Positions 23,975 to 32,809 are shown, counted from the first letter of the stretch. The stretch is 62,498 bases of DNA from JACRJW01 sp964359095 (GCA_964359095.1 CAYHRJ010000001.1:1-62498), one strand, 5' to 3'. Translations and numbers: made by a program. Notes: a model not told the origin generated them from the letters alone.

Positions 23975-24039
23975 ATTGCGAGGTTGCAACAACCGAAGCA
24001 ATCTCTTCCGGGATTGCTTCGTCGAAGACTCCTCGCAAT
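23975..24039. repeat. ATTGCGAGG..CCTCGCAAT inverted repeat
   Basis: ATTGCGAGGTTGC and CCTCGCAATGACA ends with inner GAAGCAATCTC / GGGATTGCTTC arms. This type of dispersed repeat is common in unrelated bacteria. It sits between the cupredoxin gene and uvrA. Confidence 0.75.
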
Positions 24040-24043
24040 GACA

Positions 24044-24065
24044 CAACGGGCTTTCCCGTTTTTTC
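24044..24065 (+). terminator. Terminator after the cupredoxin gene
   Basis: AACGGG-CTTT-CCCGTT followed by TTTTC; it abuts the stop codon of the convergent uvrA. Confidence 0.75.
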
Positions 24066-26571
24066 ATTTCTTGAGAACCCGTTTCAAATACTGCCCCGTA
24101 TAACTCTTCGCATGCCGCGCAACATCCTCTGGCGTCCCTGCGATAACGACTTCCCCACCCAAATCTCCACCCTCAGGTCCAAGGTCAATAACCCAATCCG
24201 CGGTCTTGATCACGTCCAGATTGTGCTCAATTACAATGACTGAATTCCCTTTGCTCACGAGTTCATGGAGAACCTCGAGGAGTTTCTTCACATCCTCGAA
24301 GTGGAGTCCTGTCGTTGGTTCGTCCAAGAGGTACAACGTCTTTCCCGTCTGACGTTTGGCCAGCTCTGTGGAAAGTTTCACGCGCTGTGCTTCACCGCCT
24401 GAGAGTGTCGGTGCGGGCTGGCCGAGCTTCACATAGCCAAGCCCTACACGTTTAAGTGTTTCAAGTTTATCAGAGACAGCTGGGACGTCCTTGAAAAAAA
24501 CAGCGGCCTCTATCACCTCCATCTCGAGAACCTGAAAAATTGTTTTTTCCTTGTAGATGATCTCGAGCGTCTCACGATCAAACCTTCGACCTTTGCAAAT
24601 ATCGCACGTCACGTACACGGTCGGCAAGAAATGCATCTCGATGGCGATCAGTCCATGACCCTCGCAATTCTCGCACCGGCCACCAGGACGATTAAAACTG
24701 AACCGTCCTTTTTTGTACCCACGATAGCGAGCCTCTGCTGTCGAAGCAAACATGTCGCGAATCGGATCCCATGCGCCGGTGTACGTCGCGGGGTTGGATC
24801 GTGACGTGCGACCGATCGCTCCTTGATCGATCAAGATCGCCTTGTCGAGATACTCAACTCCGAGCAACGCCTCATGTGCGCCTGGAGTGTGCTTAGTTGC
24901 GTAGAGTCGCTTGCTGATTCCCTTGTACATCGTCTCATACGCGAGAGTGGATTTTCCCGAGCCTGAAACTCCTGTGATACAGACAAACCGTCGCAACGGA
25001 ATCTCGACGTTGATGTGCTTCAGATTATTTTGTGAGGCGCCCTTGATCTTGATCGCGTCCTTGCCAGGAGCACGGCGTTCTGTTGGAACATCAATTTTTT
25101 TGTCCCCACGCAAATACGCAGCGGTGAGCGATTTCTTGTCATCAATCACCTTCGACATCTCACCTTGAACAATGATGTGACCGCCATTCACTCCAGCCCC
25201 TGGACCAATCTCGACCATGTAGTCGCTCGCCAAAATTGTATCCTCATCATGTTCCACCACGATCACGGTGTTGCCGATGTCGCGTAGTTCCTCGAGTGTT
25301 TCAATCAAGCGATCATTGTCGCGCTGATGAAGTCCGATCGTTGGTTCGTCCAGCACGTACATGGCGCCAACGAGTTTCGAACCAACCTGGCTCGCGAGTC
25401 GGATACGCTGTGCCTCACCACCCGAGAGCGTCCCAGCCATGCGGTTGAGTGTCAGATAATGAAGACCGACGTCCAACATGAACTGCAGACGATTCTGAAT
25501 TTCTTTGAGGATGGATGTAGCGATCTGCGTTTGTTTCTCTGTGAGCGTGAGACTCTGAAAGTATTCAACGGCCTCCGCAATCGACATCCTCGTTATGTCG
25601 ACAATGGACTTGTGCGCCGGCAACCACACAAATAACGACTCTTTTCTCAACCTCGCTCCTGAGCACAACCCACACAGCTCTTCGGAGAACAGCTCCGCGG
25701 TTCCAAGTCCTGTACATTCAGGACAAGCCCCATACGGTGAGTTAAATGAGAACAAACGCGGCTCAATTTCAGGAAAAGAAAATCCGTCTTTTGGACAACT
25801 AAACTTGGCAGAGAGCATCTGTTCACTCTCATCTGGATAGATGATCGTCACTACATCGTTTCCACGATCCACGGCAATCTCGAGCGCGTCAGCAAGTCGC
25901 TGGCGCGCATCTTTGGGTGTGGTTGAAAAAGATGCGACCGTAATCGTATCAATCACAATCTCGATCGTGTGCTGCTTGTACCGTGCAAGTTTGATCTGCT
26001 CATCCAATCGAAACTCTTTCCCATCGATACGCACACGAGCGAATCCAGAATTGTAGAGATCGTACAACATCTGGTAGTACTCACCTTTTCTTCCTCGCAC
26101 CACCGGCGCAAGAATCTTGATAGATCCTGTCGTTCCATTTGCTTTCTCGAGAACTAAGTCCACCATCTCTTCATTGGTCAACTTCTGAATGGCTTCCCCA
26201 CAGGTGACACAATGTGGTGTTCCAACACGAGCAAACAACACGCGGAGGTAATCGTAAATCTCTGTGATCGTCGCGACCGTCGAACGTGGGTTACTGCCAT
26301 GTGCCTTCTGATCAATCGAAATCGCCGGCGACAACCCTTCGATCTCATCTACGTCTGGCTTCTCCATCTGTCCCAAAAACTGCCGCGCATACGCAGACAA
26401 CGATTCCACATACCGACGCTGTCCTTCGGCAAAAATCGTATCAAACGCCAAAGACGACTTCCCCGACCCTGAAACGCCGGTAAAGCAAATGAGTTTATTG
26501 CGCGGCAACTCTAAACTGATATTTTTCAGATTATGTTCCCGCGCACCCTTGATAATGATTTTGTCTTGCAT
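24064..26571 (-). CDS. uvrA: Excinuclease ABC subunit A
   Basis: Damage-recognition ABC ATPase of nucleotide excision repair; 835 aa, about 100 shorter than the usual UvrA. Both nucleotide-binding domains are complete: Walker A GVSGSGKSSLAFDT and GVSGSGKSTLAYET, signature GTLSGGEAQRIRLA and TLSGGEAQRVKLS, Walker B YVLDEPTIGLH and YLLDEPTTGLH. Zinc modules are present (CPECTGLG..CGLC and CENCEGHG..CDIC). The shortening is spread over loops. The start is two bases after the uvrB stop, forming a uvrB-uvrA operon. Confidence 0.97.
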   Translation of the reverse strand: MQDKIIIKGAREHNLKNISLELPRNKLICFTGVSGSGKSSLAFDTIFAEGQRRYVESLSAYARQFLGQMEKPDVDEIEGLSPAISIDQKAHGSNPRSTVATITEIYDYLRVLFARVGTPHCVTCGEAIQKLTNEEMVDLVLEKANGTTGSIKILAPVVRGRKGEYYQMLYDLYNSGFARVRIDGKEFRLDEQIKLARYKQHTIEIVIDTITVASFSTTPKDARQRLADALEIAVDRGNDVVTIIYPDESEQMLSAKFSCPKDGFSFPEIEPRLFSFNSPYGACPECTGLGTAELFSEELCGLCSGARLRKESLFVWLPAHKSIVDITRMSIAEAVEYFQSLTLTEKQTQIATSILKEIQNRLQFMLDVGLHYLTLNRMAGTLSGGEAQRIRLASQVGSKLVGAMYVLDEPTIGLHQRDNDRLIETLEELRDIGNTVIVVEHDEDTILASDYMVEIGPGAGVNGGHIIVQGEMSKVIDDKKSLTAAYLRGDKKIDVPTERRAPGKDAIKIKGASQNNLKHINVEIPLRRFVCITGVSGSGKSTLAYETMYKGISKRLYATKHTPGAHEALLGVEYLDKAILIDQGAIGRTSRSNPATYTGAWDPIRDMFASTAEARYRGYKKGRFSFNRPGGRCENCEGHGLIAIEMHFLPTVYVTCDICKGRRFDRETLEIIYKEKTIFQVLEMEVIEAAVFFKDVPAVSDKLETLKRVGLGYVKLGQPAPTLSGGEAQRVKLSTELAKRQTGKTLYLLDEPTTGLHFEDVKKLLEVLHELVSKGNSVIVIEHNLDVIKTADWVIDLGPEGGDLGGEVVIAGTPEDVARHAKSYTGQYLKRVLKK

Positions 26572-26573
26572 AC

Positions 26574-28598
26574 CTATTTCTGTTTCAACTCCTTTCTGAG
26601 CAGCACAATTTCATCACGTAGGATCGCCGCAGTTTCAAAATCAAGTTTCTTCGCAGCTTCCTTCATCTCATACTCTTTTTCATTGATGACTTCTTTGATC
26701 TCATGCGGCTCAGCTGTCAGCTCAAGTTTCAAGATCGCTTCCGTAGATTTCTCATCGCCACCGAGCATGGTACGAATGTCGTGAATCTGTTTTTCGATCG
26801 ACTTGGGTGTGATCCCATGCTTCTTGTTATACGCGAGCTGAATTTTCCGACGACGATTTGTTTCCTTGATGGCACGCGTGAGCGATCCTGTCATCTCATC
26901 GGCATACAGAATCACCTCGCCTTTCACATTACGCGCTGCACGACCGATCGTTTGAATGATAGACGTTTCGGAACGCAAGAATCCTTCTTTGTCCGCGTCC
27001 AGAATCGCAACGAGTGTCACCTCGGGAAGATCGAGTCCTTCACGCAACAAGTTGACTCCCACAATGACGTCATAGACTCCGCGGCGCAAGTCAGAGAGCG
27101 TGGTGATGCGATCAAGTGTCTTCACGTCTGAGTGCAGATACTGCACCTTGATGCCTTTCTCAATAAGAAACTCCGTGAGATCCTCAGCCATTTTTTTTGT
27201 GAGCGTTGTGACCAGGGTTCGCTCCTTGTTTGGAACGCGCTTCACGATCTCGGCAATGAGATCTTCTACTTGGCCAGGATAGTCGTCCTTCGATGTGACT
27301 CCTCGCACCGTAATCACAGGATCTACAAGTCCTGTCGGTCGAATAATCTGCTCCACAACTTTCCCTGAATGTTCTTTCTCGTACTTCCCTGGCGTGGCGC
27401 TCACAAATACCACTTGCCCCATCCGCTGCTCAAACTCAGTAAACTGCAGTGGGCGATTATCCTTCGCGCTCGGCAAACGAAAACCATGCTCGACCAGTGT
27501 GTTCTTGCGCGCGCGGTCACCGTTGTACATACCGCCGACTTGGGAGACAGTCACATGACTCTCGTCGATCATGAGCAAGTAATCTTTTGGAAAATAATCA
27601 ATGAGTGTGTACGGTGGCTCACCAGGTGCGCGACCATCAAAGTGACGAGAATAATTTTCAATGCCATTGCAATAACCGACGTTCTGAATCATCTCGAGAT
27701 CGAAACGTGTGCGACGAGAGAGACGCTCGGCTTCGAGAAGCTTTCCTTCCTTGTCGAATCGATCCAGTTGTTCTTGAAGTTCAAACCGAATACCACGCAC
27801 AGCTTGAGCCTGCCGTGGTTGAGAGACGACATAGTGCTTGGCTGGAAAAATCCAAACGTCCTTTAACTCTTCGCGGATTTTGCGCGTGATGGCGTCGAGC
27901 GCTTGCATCGACTTGATCATCTCGTCTTCGTACACCAACCGATACACGACCTCCTCCTGCATCGGCATCACCTCGACAATGTCACCGCGTGCTCTGAAAT
28001 GGCCGCGTGTTAGATCAGCGGTCGTACGCTCAAACTGCATGTCGGTGAGACGACGCAGTAAAAAATTTCTATTCAAAGGGCCTTCAGGCCCGTCCGAACG
28101 ATCGCCCCTGAAGGGGCTTTGAATATGAAGGACTGACCGCTCATATTCTTCCGGACTCCCCAGCGCATAAATGCACGACACACTCGCCACGATAATCACG
28201 TCCCGCCGAGACAGCACAGACTGCGTCGCTGCGTGACGAAGCCGATCAATCTCTTCGTTGATCATGGCTTCCTTCTCGATGTAGGTGTCTGTGCGCGGCA
28301 TGTACGCCTCGGGTTGGTAGTAATCGTAGTAACTCACAAAATACTCAACCGCGTTCTCAGGAAAAAATTCTCGAAACTCGTTGCACAGCTGCGCTGCAAG
28401 TGTTTTGTTGTGAGCGATCACAAGTGTGGGTCGTTGCACGTTCTGTATGACGTTGGCCATCGTGAACGTCTTTCCTGATCCTGTGACACCAAGCAATGTT
28501 TGCGCACGTTCTCCACCCAAAACACCAGCCGTCAACTGTTCGATGGCCTTGGGCTGATCGCCTGCAGGTTGGTAGGGAGAGAGGAGTTTGAAATTCAT
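26574..28598 (-). CDS. uvrB: Excinuclease ABC subunit B
   Basis: Helicase-like damage verification subunit, 674 aa. Walker A GVTGSGKTFTMANV, the beta-hairpin YYDYYQPEAYMPRTDTYIEK, motif II MIDESHVTV, motif VI QTIGRAARN and a C-terminal UVR motif (KLDFETAAILRDEI) are present. Residues about 158-175 (SPFRGDRSDGPEGPLNR) come from an inserted palindrome between VLHI and FLLRRL. The hairpin directly upstream (28608-28633) could affect its translation. Confidence 0.97.
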   Translation of the reverse strand: MNFKLLSPYQPAGDQPKAIEQLTAGVLGGERAQTLLGVTGSGKTFTMANVIQNVQRPTLVIAHNKTLAAQLCNEFREFFPENAVEYFVSYYDYYQPEAYMPRTDTYIEKEAMINEEIDRLRHAATQSVLSRRDVIIVASVSCIYALGSPEEYERSVLHIQSPFRGDRSDGPEGPLNRNFLLRRLTDMQFERTTADLTRGHFRARGDIVEVMPMQEEVVYRLVYEDEMIKSMQALDAITRKIREELKDVWIFPAKHYVVSQPRQAQAVRGIRFELQEQLDRFDKEGKLLEAERLSRRTRFDLEMIQNVGYCNGIENYSRHFDGRAPGEPPYTLIDYFPKDYLLMIDESHVTVSQVGGMYNGDRARKNTLVEHGFRLPSAKDNRPLQFTEFEQRMGQVVFVSATPGKYEKEHSGKVVEQIIRPTGLVDPVITVRGVTSKDDYPGQVEDLIAEIVKRVPNKERTLVTTLTKKMAEDLTEFLIEKGIKVQYLHSDVKTLDRITTLSDLRRGVYDVIVGVNLLREGLDLPEVTLVAILDADKEGFLRSETSIIQTIGRAARNVKGEVILYADEMTGSLTRAIKETNRRRKIQLAYNKKHGITPKSIEKQIHDIRTMLGGDEKSTEAILKLELTAEPHEIKEVINEKEYEMKEAAKKLDFETAAILRDEIVLLRKELKQK
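28072..28123. repeat. TTCAAAG..CTTTGAA palindrome inserted in frame in uvrB
   Basis: Outer arms TTCAAAG and CTTTGAA, inner arms CCTTCAGG and CCTGAAGG, centre CGTCCGAACGATCGC; 52 bases. It encodes about 17 extra residues in uvrB. Confidence 0.75.
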
Positions 28599-28605
28599 AG
28601 CGAAT

Positions 28606-28635
28606 TTCCCCCTAGAACGGTTGTCCTAGGGGGTG
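28606..28635 (-). promoter_or_regulatory. Hairpin in the uvrB leader
   Basis: CCCCCTAG-AACGGTTGTC-CTAGGGGG lies 10 bases upstream of the uvrB ATG. It has no T-run after it in the direction of uvrB, so it is a leader hairpin rather than a terminator. Possible role in translation control is inference. Confidence 0.45.
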
Positions 28636-28644
28636 GAATCTGTG

Positions 28645-28768
28645 CCTGCCCGCCGTAGCCCAGCAGGGCGAAGGTGGGTCTTCACGACGACCAGAATACC
28701 ACTAACTCACTAAACTGCCCATTCCACGGAGGCTTAACCCCCGCGGCGCGGAGGCTAAGCCTCCGCAG
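28645..28768. repeat. Palindrome cluster between uvrB and the orphan at 28827
   Basis: Contains a CCTGCCCGCCGTAGC..GCAGGGCGAAGGTGGG unit (28645-28679), related to the AAAGCTACGGC family. It also contains GGAGGCTTAACC..GGCTAAGCCTCC (28727-28767), an inverted repeat with related TTAGC/GCTAA arms at 42.26 and 58.21 kb. No gene is visible here. Confidence 0.55.
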
Positions 28769-28785
28769 CTATTGAGGAAAATAGA

Positions 28786-28820
28786 AAACGACCACCGTGG
28801 AGGTCGGTGATCGTGAGTAG
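28786..28820 (-). terminator. Terminator after the orphan at 28827
   Basis: On the minus strand ACGATCACCGACC-TCCAC-GGTGGTCGT is followed by TTTCTATTTTCC. Confidence 0.75.
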
Positions 28821-28826
28821 CTTGTC

Positions 28827-29252
28827 TCAATTGGCGATGTCCTCCGGCGCCTCGTGCGTGAGGCCGCCGATCAGACGAAGCGCAGCAACTTGAGCAAGTT
28901 CGGGAGCGCGTGAGTGGAACTTCACCGGAAGCCTACATTGAATCCAGGCGATGAACAGACGCTGAGCCGGTGACAGCATGGTTCCGGGAAGCTCCCGAGC
29001 CACATCCACGACCCAGGCATTCCAAGCGTGAAGGGTGTTGAGGAAGAACGCTGCATACACACCGTTGCGCGTTCCGGAAAGCCGTCGCCAATTCTCGGCA
29101 TCGCGATGAAGTGGATACGTTTCCGCCATGTACGCGTAGATAACATCATCTCCCAGCTTGGCTTCGTAGATTGCAGTGATGACAGCTTGCACAGCCGCGT
29201 CTCGCTCACACACAAGCCGAGCTCGGCCATCACGGGAAAGAAGTGCATCCAT
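28827..29252 (-). CDS. Small orphan protein, helical
   Basis: Soluble protein of 141 aa, arginine- and tryptophan-containing helices (NWRRLSGTRNGVYAAFFLNT, LHAWNAWVVDVARELPG). The ATG at 29252 is supported by AGAGGAGT nine bases upstream. It is a single-gene unit with its own terminator and a higher G+C third-position style than its neighbours. I recognise no family. Confidence 0.6.
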   Translation of the reverse strand: MDALLSRDGRARLVCERDAAVQAVITAIYEAKLGDDVIYAYMAETYPLHRDAENWRRLSGTRNGVYAAFFLNTLHAWNAWVVDVARELPGTMLSPAQRLFIAWIQCRLPVKFHSRAPELAQVAALRLIGGLTHEAPEDIAN

Positions 29253-29292
29253 GATTACTCCTCTGTTGGAGGTTATCATGGGCACTCAGACA

Positions 29293-29332
29293 AATCAAAA
29301 ACAGCTCAGACGTAACGTCGGTGCTGTTTTAT
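29293..29332 (-). terminator. Terminator after the orphan at 29336
   Basis: On the minus strand AAAACAGCACCGACGTTACG and CTGAGCTGTTTTT form a long stem ending in a T run. Confidence 0.8.
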
Positions 29333-29335
29333 CGA

Positions 29336-29638
29336 CTAGTTCGCTATCTTGCCTAAATCTCCTTGTAATCTTTGCATTTGGAATTTGAGTGTGTTGACTG
29401 TTGTCTCCTTTGCATAGGCTTGGTCAGATAAGCCATCCCGACGCAGGCGTGCTGCCGCTCGATTAGCTTCATCAACACGAGATTGAATTTCGCGGATCTG
29501 TCCCATCAATTGTGTGCGATCTGCTTCCTTATTTACAGGAACATGCTCAAAAGGACGTGCGGGGTGCTGAGGCGGTCGATTCCCTGGTGCCTGCCAATTG
29601 GCGAACTGATTTTTTCCATCGCGATTATCTATTCCCAT
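29336..29638 (-). CDS. Small helical orphan protein
   Basis: Protein of 100 aa. The first 40 residues are polar with prolines (APGNRPPQHPARPFEHVP); residues about 45-98 form a probable coiled coil (IREIQSRVDEANRAAARLRR, LKFQMQRLQGDLGKI). It follows the SafE-HMA operon after about 50 bases in the same direction, and has a terminator. Function unknown. Confidence 0.6.
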   Translation of the reverse strand: MGIDNRDGKNQFANWQAPGNRPPQHPARPFEHVPVNKEADRTQLMGQIREIQSRVDEANRAAARLRRDGLSDQAYAKETTVNTLKFQMQRLQGDLGKIAN

Positions 29639-29688
29639 AGACCAATAGAATATCAAATTTCAGCCAAAAAGTCAAATTGTGGCGCATG

Positions 29689-29937
29689 TTAGTCTTGTGA
29701 TCCTGCCTCGCCCGTAGGACGGGCACGGCCGAGGGTCGCTACACTGTATCCCAGGTTCTTCACGACTGTATGAAGATCGTCCTCATGAACATGTTCCTCA
29801 TGATCCACTGCCGCACTTGCCAGCGCGTAATTTACATTCGCGGATTTCACTCCTGGTTGTTTGCCAAGCTCAGACTCGATGTTCACAGCACACGACGCAC
29901 AGTGCATGCCTGTAATTTTGAAAGTGGTGTGTCTCAT
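29689..29937 (-). CDS. Heavy-metal-associated (HMA) domain protein, CopZ-like
   Basis: Protein of 82 aa with a single HMA ferredoxin-like domain and the metal-binding motif GMHCASC (Cys13, Cys16). Such proteins shuttle Cu(I) to membrane transporters. The start overlaps the stop of the SafE-cupredoxin gene by four bases (ATGA), making a copper-handling pair. The last 12 residues (GRARPTGEAGSQ) are encoded by a CCCGTAGGACGGG palindrome that has extended the C terminus beyond the normal HMA fold. Confidence 0.9.
   Translation of the reverse strand: MRHTTFKITGMHCASCAVNIESELGKQPGVKSANVNYALASAAVDHEEHVHEDDLHTVVKNLGYSVATLGRARPTGEAGSQD
29700..29740. repeat. CCCGTAGGACGGG palindrome at the 3' end of the HMA gene
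   Basis: CCTGCCTCGCCCGTAGGACG continuing GGCACGGCCGAGG; the inner GCCCGTAGGACGGGC is a hairpin and the outer CCTCGC/GCCGAGG arms roughly pair. It encodes the tail of the HMA protein. Confidence 0.6.
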
Positions 29938-31055
29938 AAACTTTTCGTTACGACCATGGTTCCACGCACCATCCCCATCGCACAGCTAAACACGTACTCG
30001 CCAGGATCTTTTGGTGTAAACGTGACAAGGTTGTCACCAGGTTTCAACCGCGTGCTGATTCCGAGTCCTCGTGAGACAAGCGTTTCTGCGCAACCCATGA
30101 ACTCAGGCGCAAAAATTTCCCATTTGACTGGGATGTCCTCGACGACCTGCAACACATCTGGTGCGTAGAAGCCACTACTCAATTCCATTTGAATAATCTG
30201 TTTGCCATCTACGATCATCACGGCTTGCTCAGCCGCCTTGAGTTTCTCCCGTGTCACATCACCAGGCGACGAAACGCCGAGCAATGTCATTCCGTTCAAG
30301 AGCTGCGACAATCCGATGACGAGAACAAGAATGCCAGCGATCTGCGTAATACGTTTTAGTGTCCGACCATGAGCAATCGACGTCGCCGTCCCCAAACCAA
30401 GCAAGACCGGCAGCGTTCCAAGCGCGAACACAATCATAATCGACGCGGCGATATTAGGATTTCCTGTTGACAGAGCAAAGAGCTGAACAGACTGAGTAAA
30501 TCCACATGGCAAAAAGAATGTAAGTGTGCCCAGCACAAACGGGATAGCGGGATGATGTGAATCTTGCAACTTGAGAATCCGTCTGGCCATCCACAGTGGT
30601 GGATGCAATCGAAAAAATCCAGGGGAAAGAAGGTCGAGCAAGTTAGCGCCCAAGCCTAACATCAAAATAGAAACAAGTATCACAAACAGGGCGTTCAATT
30701 CTGTGGACAACGCTATGACAGAACCTATGGCACCGACCACGGCACCAAAGACTCCGAATCCGATCAGTCGCCCTAGATTAAACAGAATGTGCGGACGAAG
30801 GCGATCATGGATAGATTCTCTTGTATGTGTTTTTGCATGGTTGGCTGAGAGAGCAACAATAAGACCTGAAAGAATAGCGGTGCATGACGAGACAGAAGCC
30901 ACCAAGCCAATGAAAAAAATGGCAATCAAGCCCTGAGCATCGTTAATGCTGGGGGAGACAGAGAGAAAACCAAACTTGTTTAAGATGTACCAGAGAGCCA
31001 CGACGACCAAGAGAATCCCGACTGATCGTCGAACGTGGAATGCGTGTCCAGACAT
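29934..31055 (-). CDS. SafE/DsbD-like membrane protein with C-terminal cupredoxin-like domain
   Basis: Protein of about 373 aa (ATG 31055; ATG 31079 also possible). Residues about 40-265 form six or more transmembrane helices of the sulfite-exporter TauE/SafE-DsbD_2 type, with a cysteine in VSSCTAILSGLIV and a second in FFLPCGFTQSVQLF. These two match the paired cysteines of that superfamily. The C-terminal 100 residues form a cupredoxin-like domain with FMGCAETLV and FSCAMGM, as in copper-handling fusions. Coupled to the HMA gene downstream. Likely moves copper or electrons across the membrane. Confidence 0.85.
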   Translation of the reverse strand: MSGHAFHVRRSVGILLVVVALWYILNKFGFLSVSPSINDAQGLIAIFFIGLVASVSSCTAILSGLIVALSANHAKTHTRESIHDRLRPHILFNLGRLIGFGVFGAVVGAIGSVIALSTELNALFVILVSILMLGLGANLLDLLSPGFFRLHPPLWMARRILKLQDSHHPAIPFVLGTLTFFLPCGFTQSVQLFALSTGNPNIAASIMIVFALGTLPVLLGLGTATSIAHGRTLKRITQIAGILVLVIGLSQLLNGMTLLGVSSPGDVTREKLKAAEQAVMIVDGKQIIQMELSSGFYAPDVLQVVEDIPVKWEIFAPEFMGCAETLVSRGLGISTRLKPGDNLVTFTPKDPGEYVFSCAMGMVRGTMVVTKSL

Positions 31056-31162
31056 AAAATCAAAAAAACAGAAGAACAATGAGTTAGAACCTCACGGACT
31101 TCTTGTGTTCATTCGAGCCAAATACGACGAGCAAAGCCCTCATGCGTGAAAAGCGTTTCATG

Positions 31163-31657
31163 TTACTTCAATCTATCCAATCCAATCTCTCGCATCGATC
31201 GCGCGACTTCATCAGGAACTTTGCTTGACCAGTCCCCACCTGTTTTTACCAAGGTACGCACGGCTGTTGAACTGAGTCCGGGAACTTCCTTAATGGCTTT
31301 GATCGGCAATTTCCCTTCAAAACATTTCTTCGTTTGTTCGTTTCCTGTCCATACCGCATTGATATGACCTGCGAGCTCCATCACCTGCTTCACCCACGTC
31401 GCGTCATCAGCATGATCAGGTAATTCGATAAAGTTGATATCAAACATCGGGATAAGATCTTCATCTTGAAGGGCGGCCTGGATCATCTCCTTGCGTTCTT
31501 GCGCTGAGTAAGGATTCTCAGCAGATCGAGATCGGTCAGAACTCCCAATCCCAATAATAATTTTACCGCAGAGTTTGGTCATGCCTTGCACCACAAGATG
31601 ATGACCGTTGTGATAGGGCTGAAAGCGACCGATGAAAAGACAGGTTGGTTTGACCAT
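31163..31657 (-). CDS. Nicotinamide-nucleotide adenylyltransferase (archaeal NadM type)
   Basis: Nucleotidyltransferase of 164 aa that makes NAD from NMN and ATP. The N-terminal FIGRFQPYHNGHHLVV contains the (H/T)xGH motif; GIGSSDRSRSAENPYSAQER and the C-terminal LSSTAVR (ISSTxxR motif) fit the NadM family closely. It starts opposite murI: the 5' ends of the two genes face each other with 49 bases between start codons, so they share a divergent promoter region. Confidence 0.92.
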   Translation of the reverse strand: MVKPTCLFIGRFQPYHNGHHLVVQGMTKLCGKIIIGIGSSDRSRSAENPYSAQERKEMIQAALQDEDLIPMFDINFIELPDHADDATWVKQVMELAGHINAVWTGNEQTKKCFEGKLPIKAIKEVPGLSSTAVRTLVKTGGDWSSKVPDEVARSMREIGLDRLK

Positions 31658-31706
31658 ACCACTCTATTTTGCCATAACGCAGCGCCTATGCCAAGCTATG
31701 TGTTGT

Positions 31707-32510
31707 ATGCTTGGTATTTTCGATTCTGGCTTTGGCGGGCTCACCGTCTTGAAACCGATTCATGAGCGACTTCCTAGGATCTCGACGGTTTATCTCGGTG
31801 ATAATACACGAGCACCATACGGTGTTAGGTCGCAAGAGGAAATCTTTCAGTTCACGCTTGAAGGCGTGAGATTTTTGTTTGAGAAAGGCTGTCCGCTAGT
31901 GATTCTCGCGTGCAATACAGCCTCATCTCAGGCGCTGCGAAAAATTCAACAAGAAGTCTTGCCTCGAGAATTTCCTGATCATCGCGTCCTGGGCGTCATC
32001 CGTCCAGCTTCGGAGTATCTCGCCAAGCATGGTCGCCGCGTGGGGATATTCGCGACTCCTGCAACAGTCGAATCAAACGCTTACGTCCACGAGCTCTACA
32101 AACTAAATCCAAACATCAAGGTGACTCAACTAGCGTGTCCTGGACTCACGGACCTGATCGAATCCGGACAACAAGAAGACGGAAACTGCGATCGACTGGT
32201 AAAGCACTTTGTGGACGAACTTCTTGACAAAGATCCACAGATCGAAGAAATCCTTCTCGCATGCACGCACTATCAACTCATCGAAAACCTGTTCCGCAAA
32301 CATGTTCCTCCTAACATTCACGTGTTGACGCAAGGTAAGATCGTGGCTGAGAGTCTGGCCACATACCTCACGCAGCATCCAGAGATCAATGATCGACTTG
32401 AACAAACTGGTTCAAGAACGTACTACACCACCAACGAAGATGAGATCTCACATCTAGCCTCACTCTTTTACGGAAGAGACATTCAGTTTCAAAAGGCTCT
32501 CTTGAAATAA
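31707..32510 (+). CDS. murI: Glutamate racemase
   Basis: Produces D-glutamate for peptidoglycan; 267 aa from the ATG at 31707. The family start MLGIFDSGFGGLTVLKPI, catalytic cysteine motifs ILACNTASS and LLACTHYQL, and FATPATVES are all present. A longer frame from 31632 would overlap the divergent NadM gene and lacks homology. It stands alone, away from the other mur genes, and is followed by tRNA-Gln(UUG). Confidence 0.96.
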   Translation: MLGIFDSGFGGLTVLKPIHERLPRISTVYLGDNTRAPYGVRSQEEIFQFTLEGVRFLFEKGCPLVILACNTASSQALRKIQQEVLPREFPDHRVLGVIRPASEYLAKHGRRVGIFATPATVESNAYVHELYKLNPNIKVTQLACPGLTDLIESGQQEDGNCDRLVKHFVDELLDKDPQIEEILLACTHYQLIENLFRKHVPPNIHVLTQGKIVAESLATYLTQHPEINDRLEQTGSRTYYTTNEDEISHLASLFYGRDIQFQKALLK

Positions 32511-32597
32511 AACACAAGAATGCTTATTATCCTTGGCGTACTCTAATATATTCGGGGAGATGGCCTTTACGGACTCGGCCATACCCCCATCGTTCGC

Positions 32598-32671
32598 TCG
32601 GGGATCGTCTAACGGCAGGACAGCAGCCTTTGAAGCTGTGAATCTTGGTTCGATTCCAAGTCCCCGAACCA
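32598..32671 (+). tRNA. tRNA-Gln (UUG anticodon)
   Basis: A 74-base cloverleaf: acceptor TCGGGGA/TCCCCGA, anticodon loop CTTTGAA (anticodon TTG), T arm CTTGG-TTCGATT-CCAAG, discriminator A, encoded CCA. Confidence 0.95.
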
Positions 32672-32796
32672 CAACACGTCCAGAATTGGCGCCTCGCTTG
32701 TGCTTCGAAAGAAAATCACCTCACCGTAGGATTACCTACGACTCGGCGATTTTCTTTCTCCAGCACGGCGCGATGCATCCAATTTTGGACGTGTTG
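32672..32796. repeat. 125-bp imperfect palindrome directly after tRNA-Gln(UUG)
   Basis: Begins CAACACGTCCAGAATTGG at the last base of the CCA and ends CCAATTTTGGACGTGTTG. Inner arms AAAGAAAATCACC/GGCGATTTTCTTTC and the tip CGTAGG-ATTA-CCTACG continue the pairing, so almost the whole unit folds into one hairpin. It has no T-run of its own. It ends 13 bases before the ftsX stop codon. Confidence 0.8.
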
Positions 32797-32809
32797 TATT
32801 AGGTGAACC

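Noticed and set aside
32672..32796. Integron attC-like site
   Set aside because: The hairpin is large, but the GTTRRRY and RYYYAAC core sites are not present at its ends and no integrase lies nearby.
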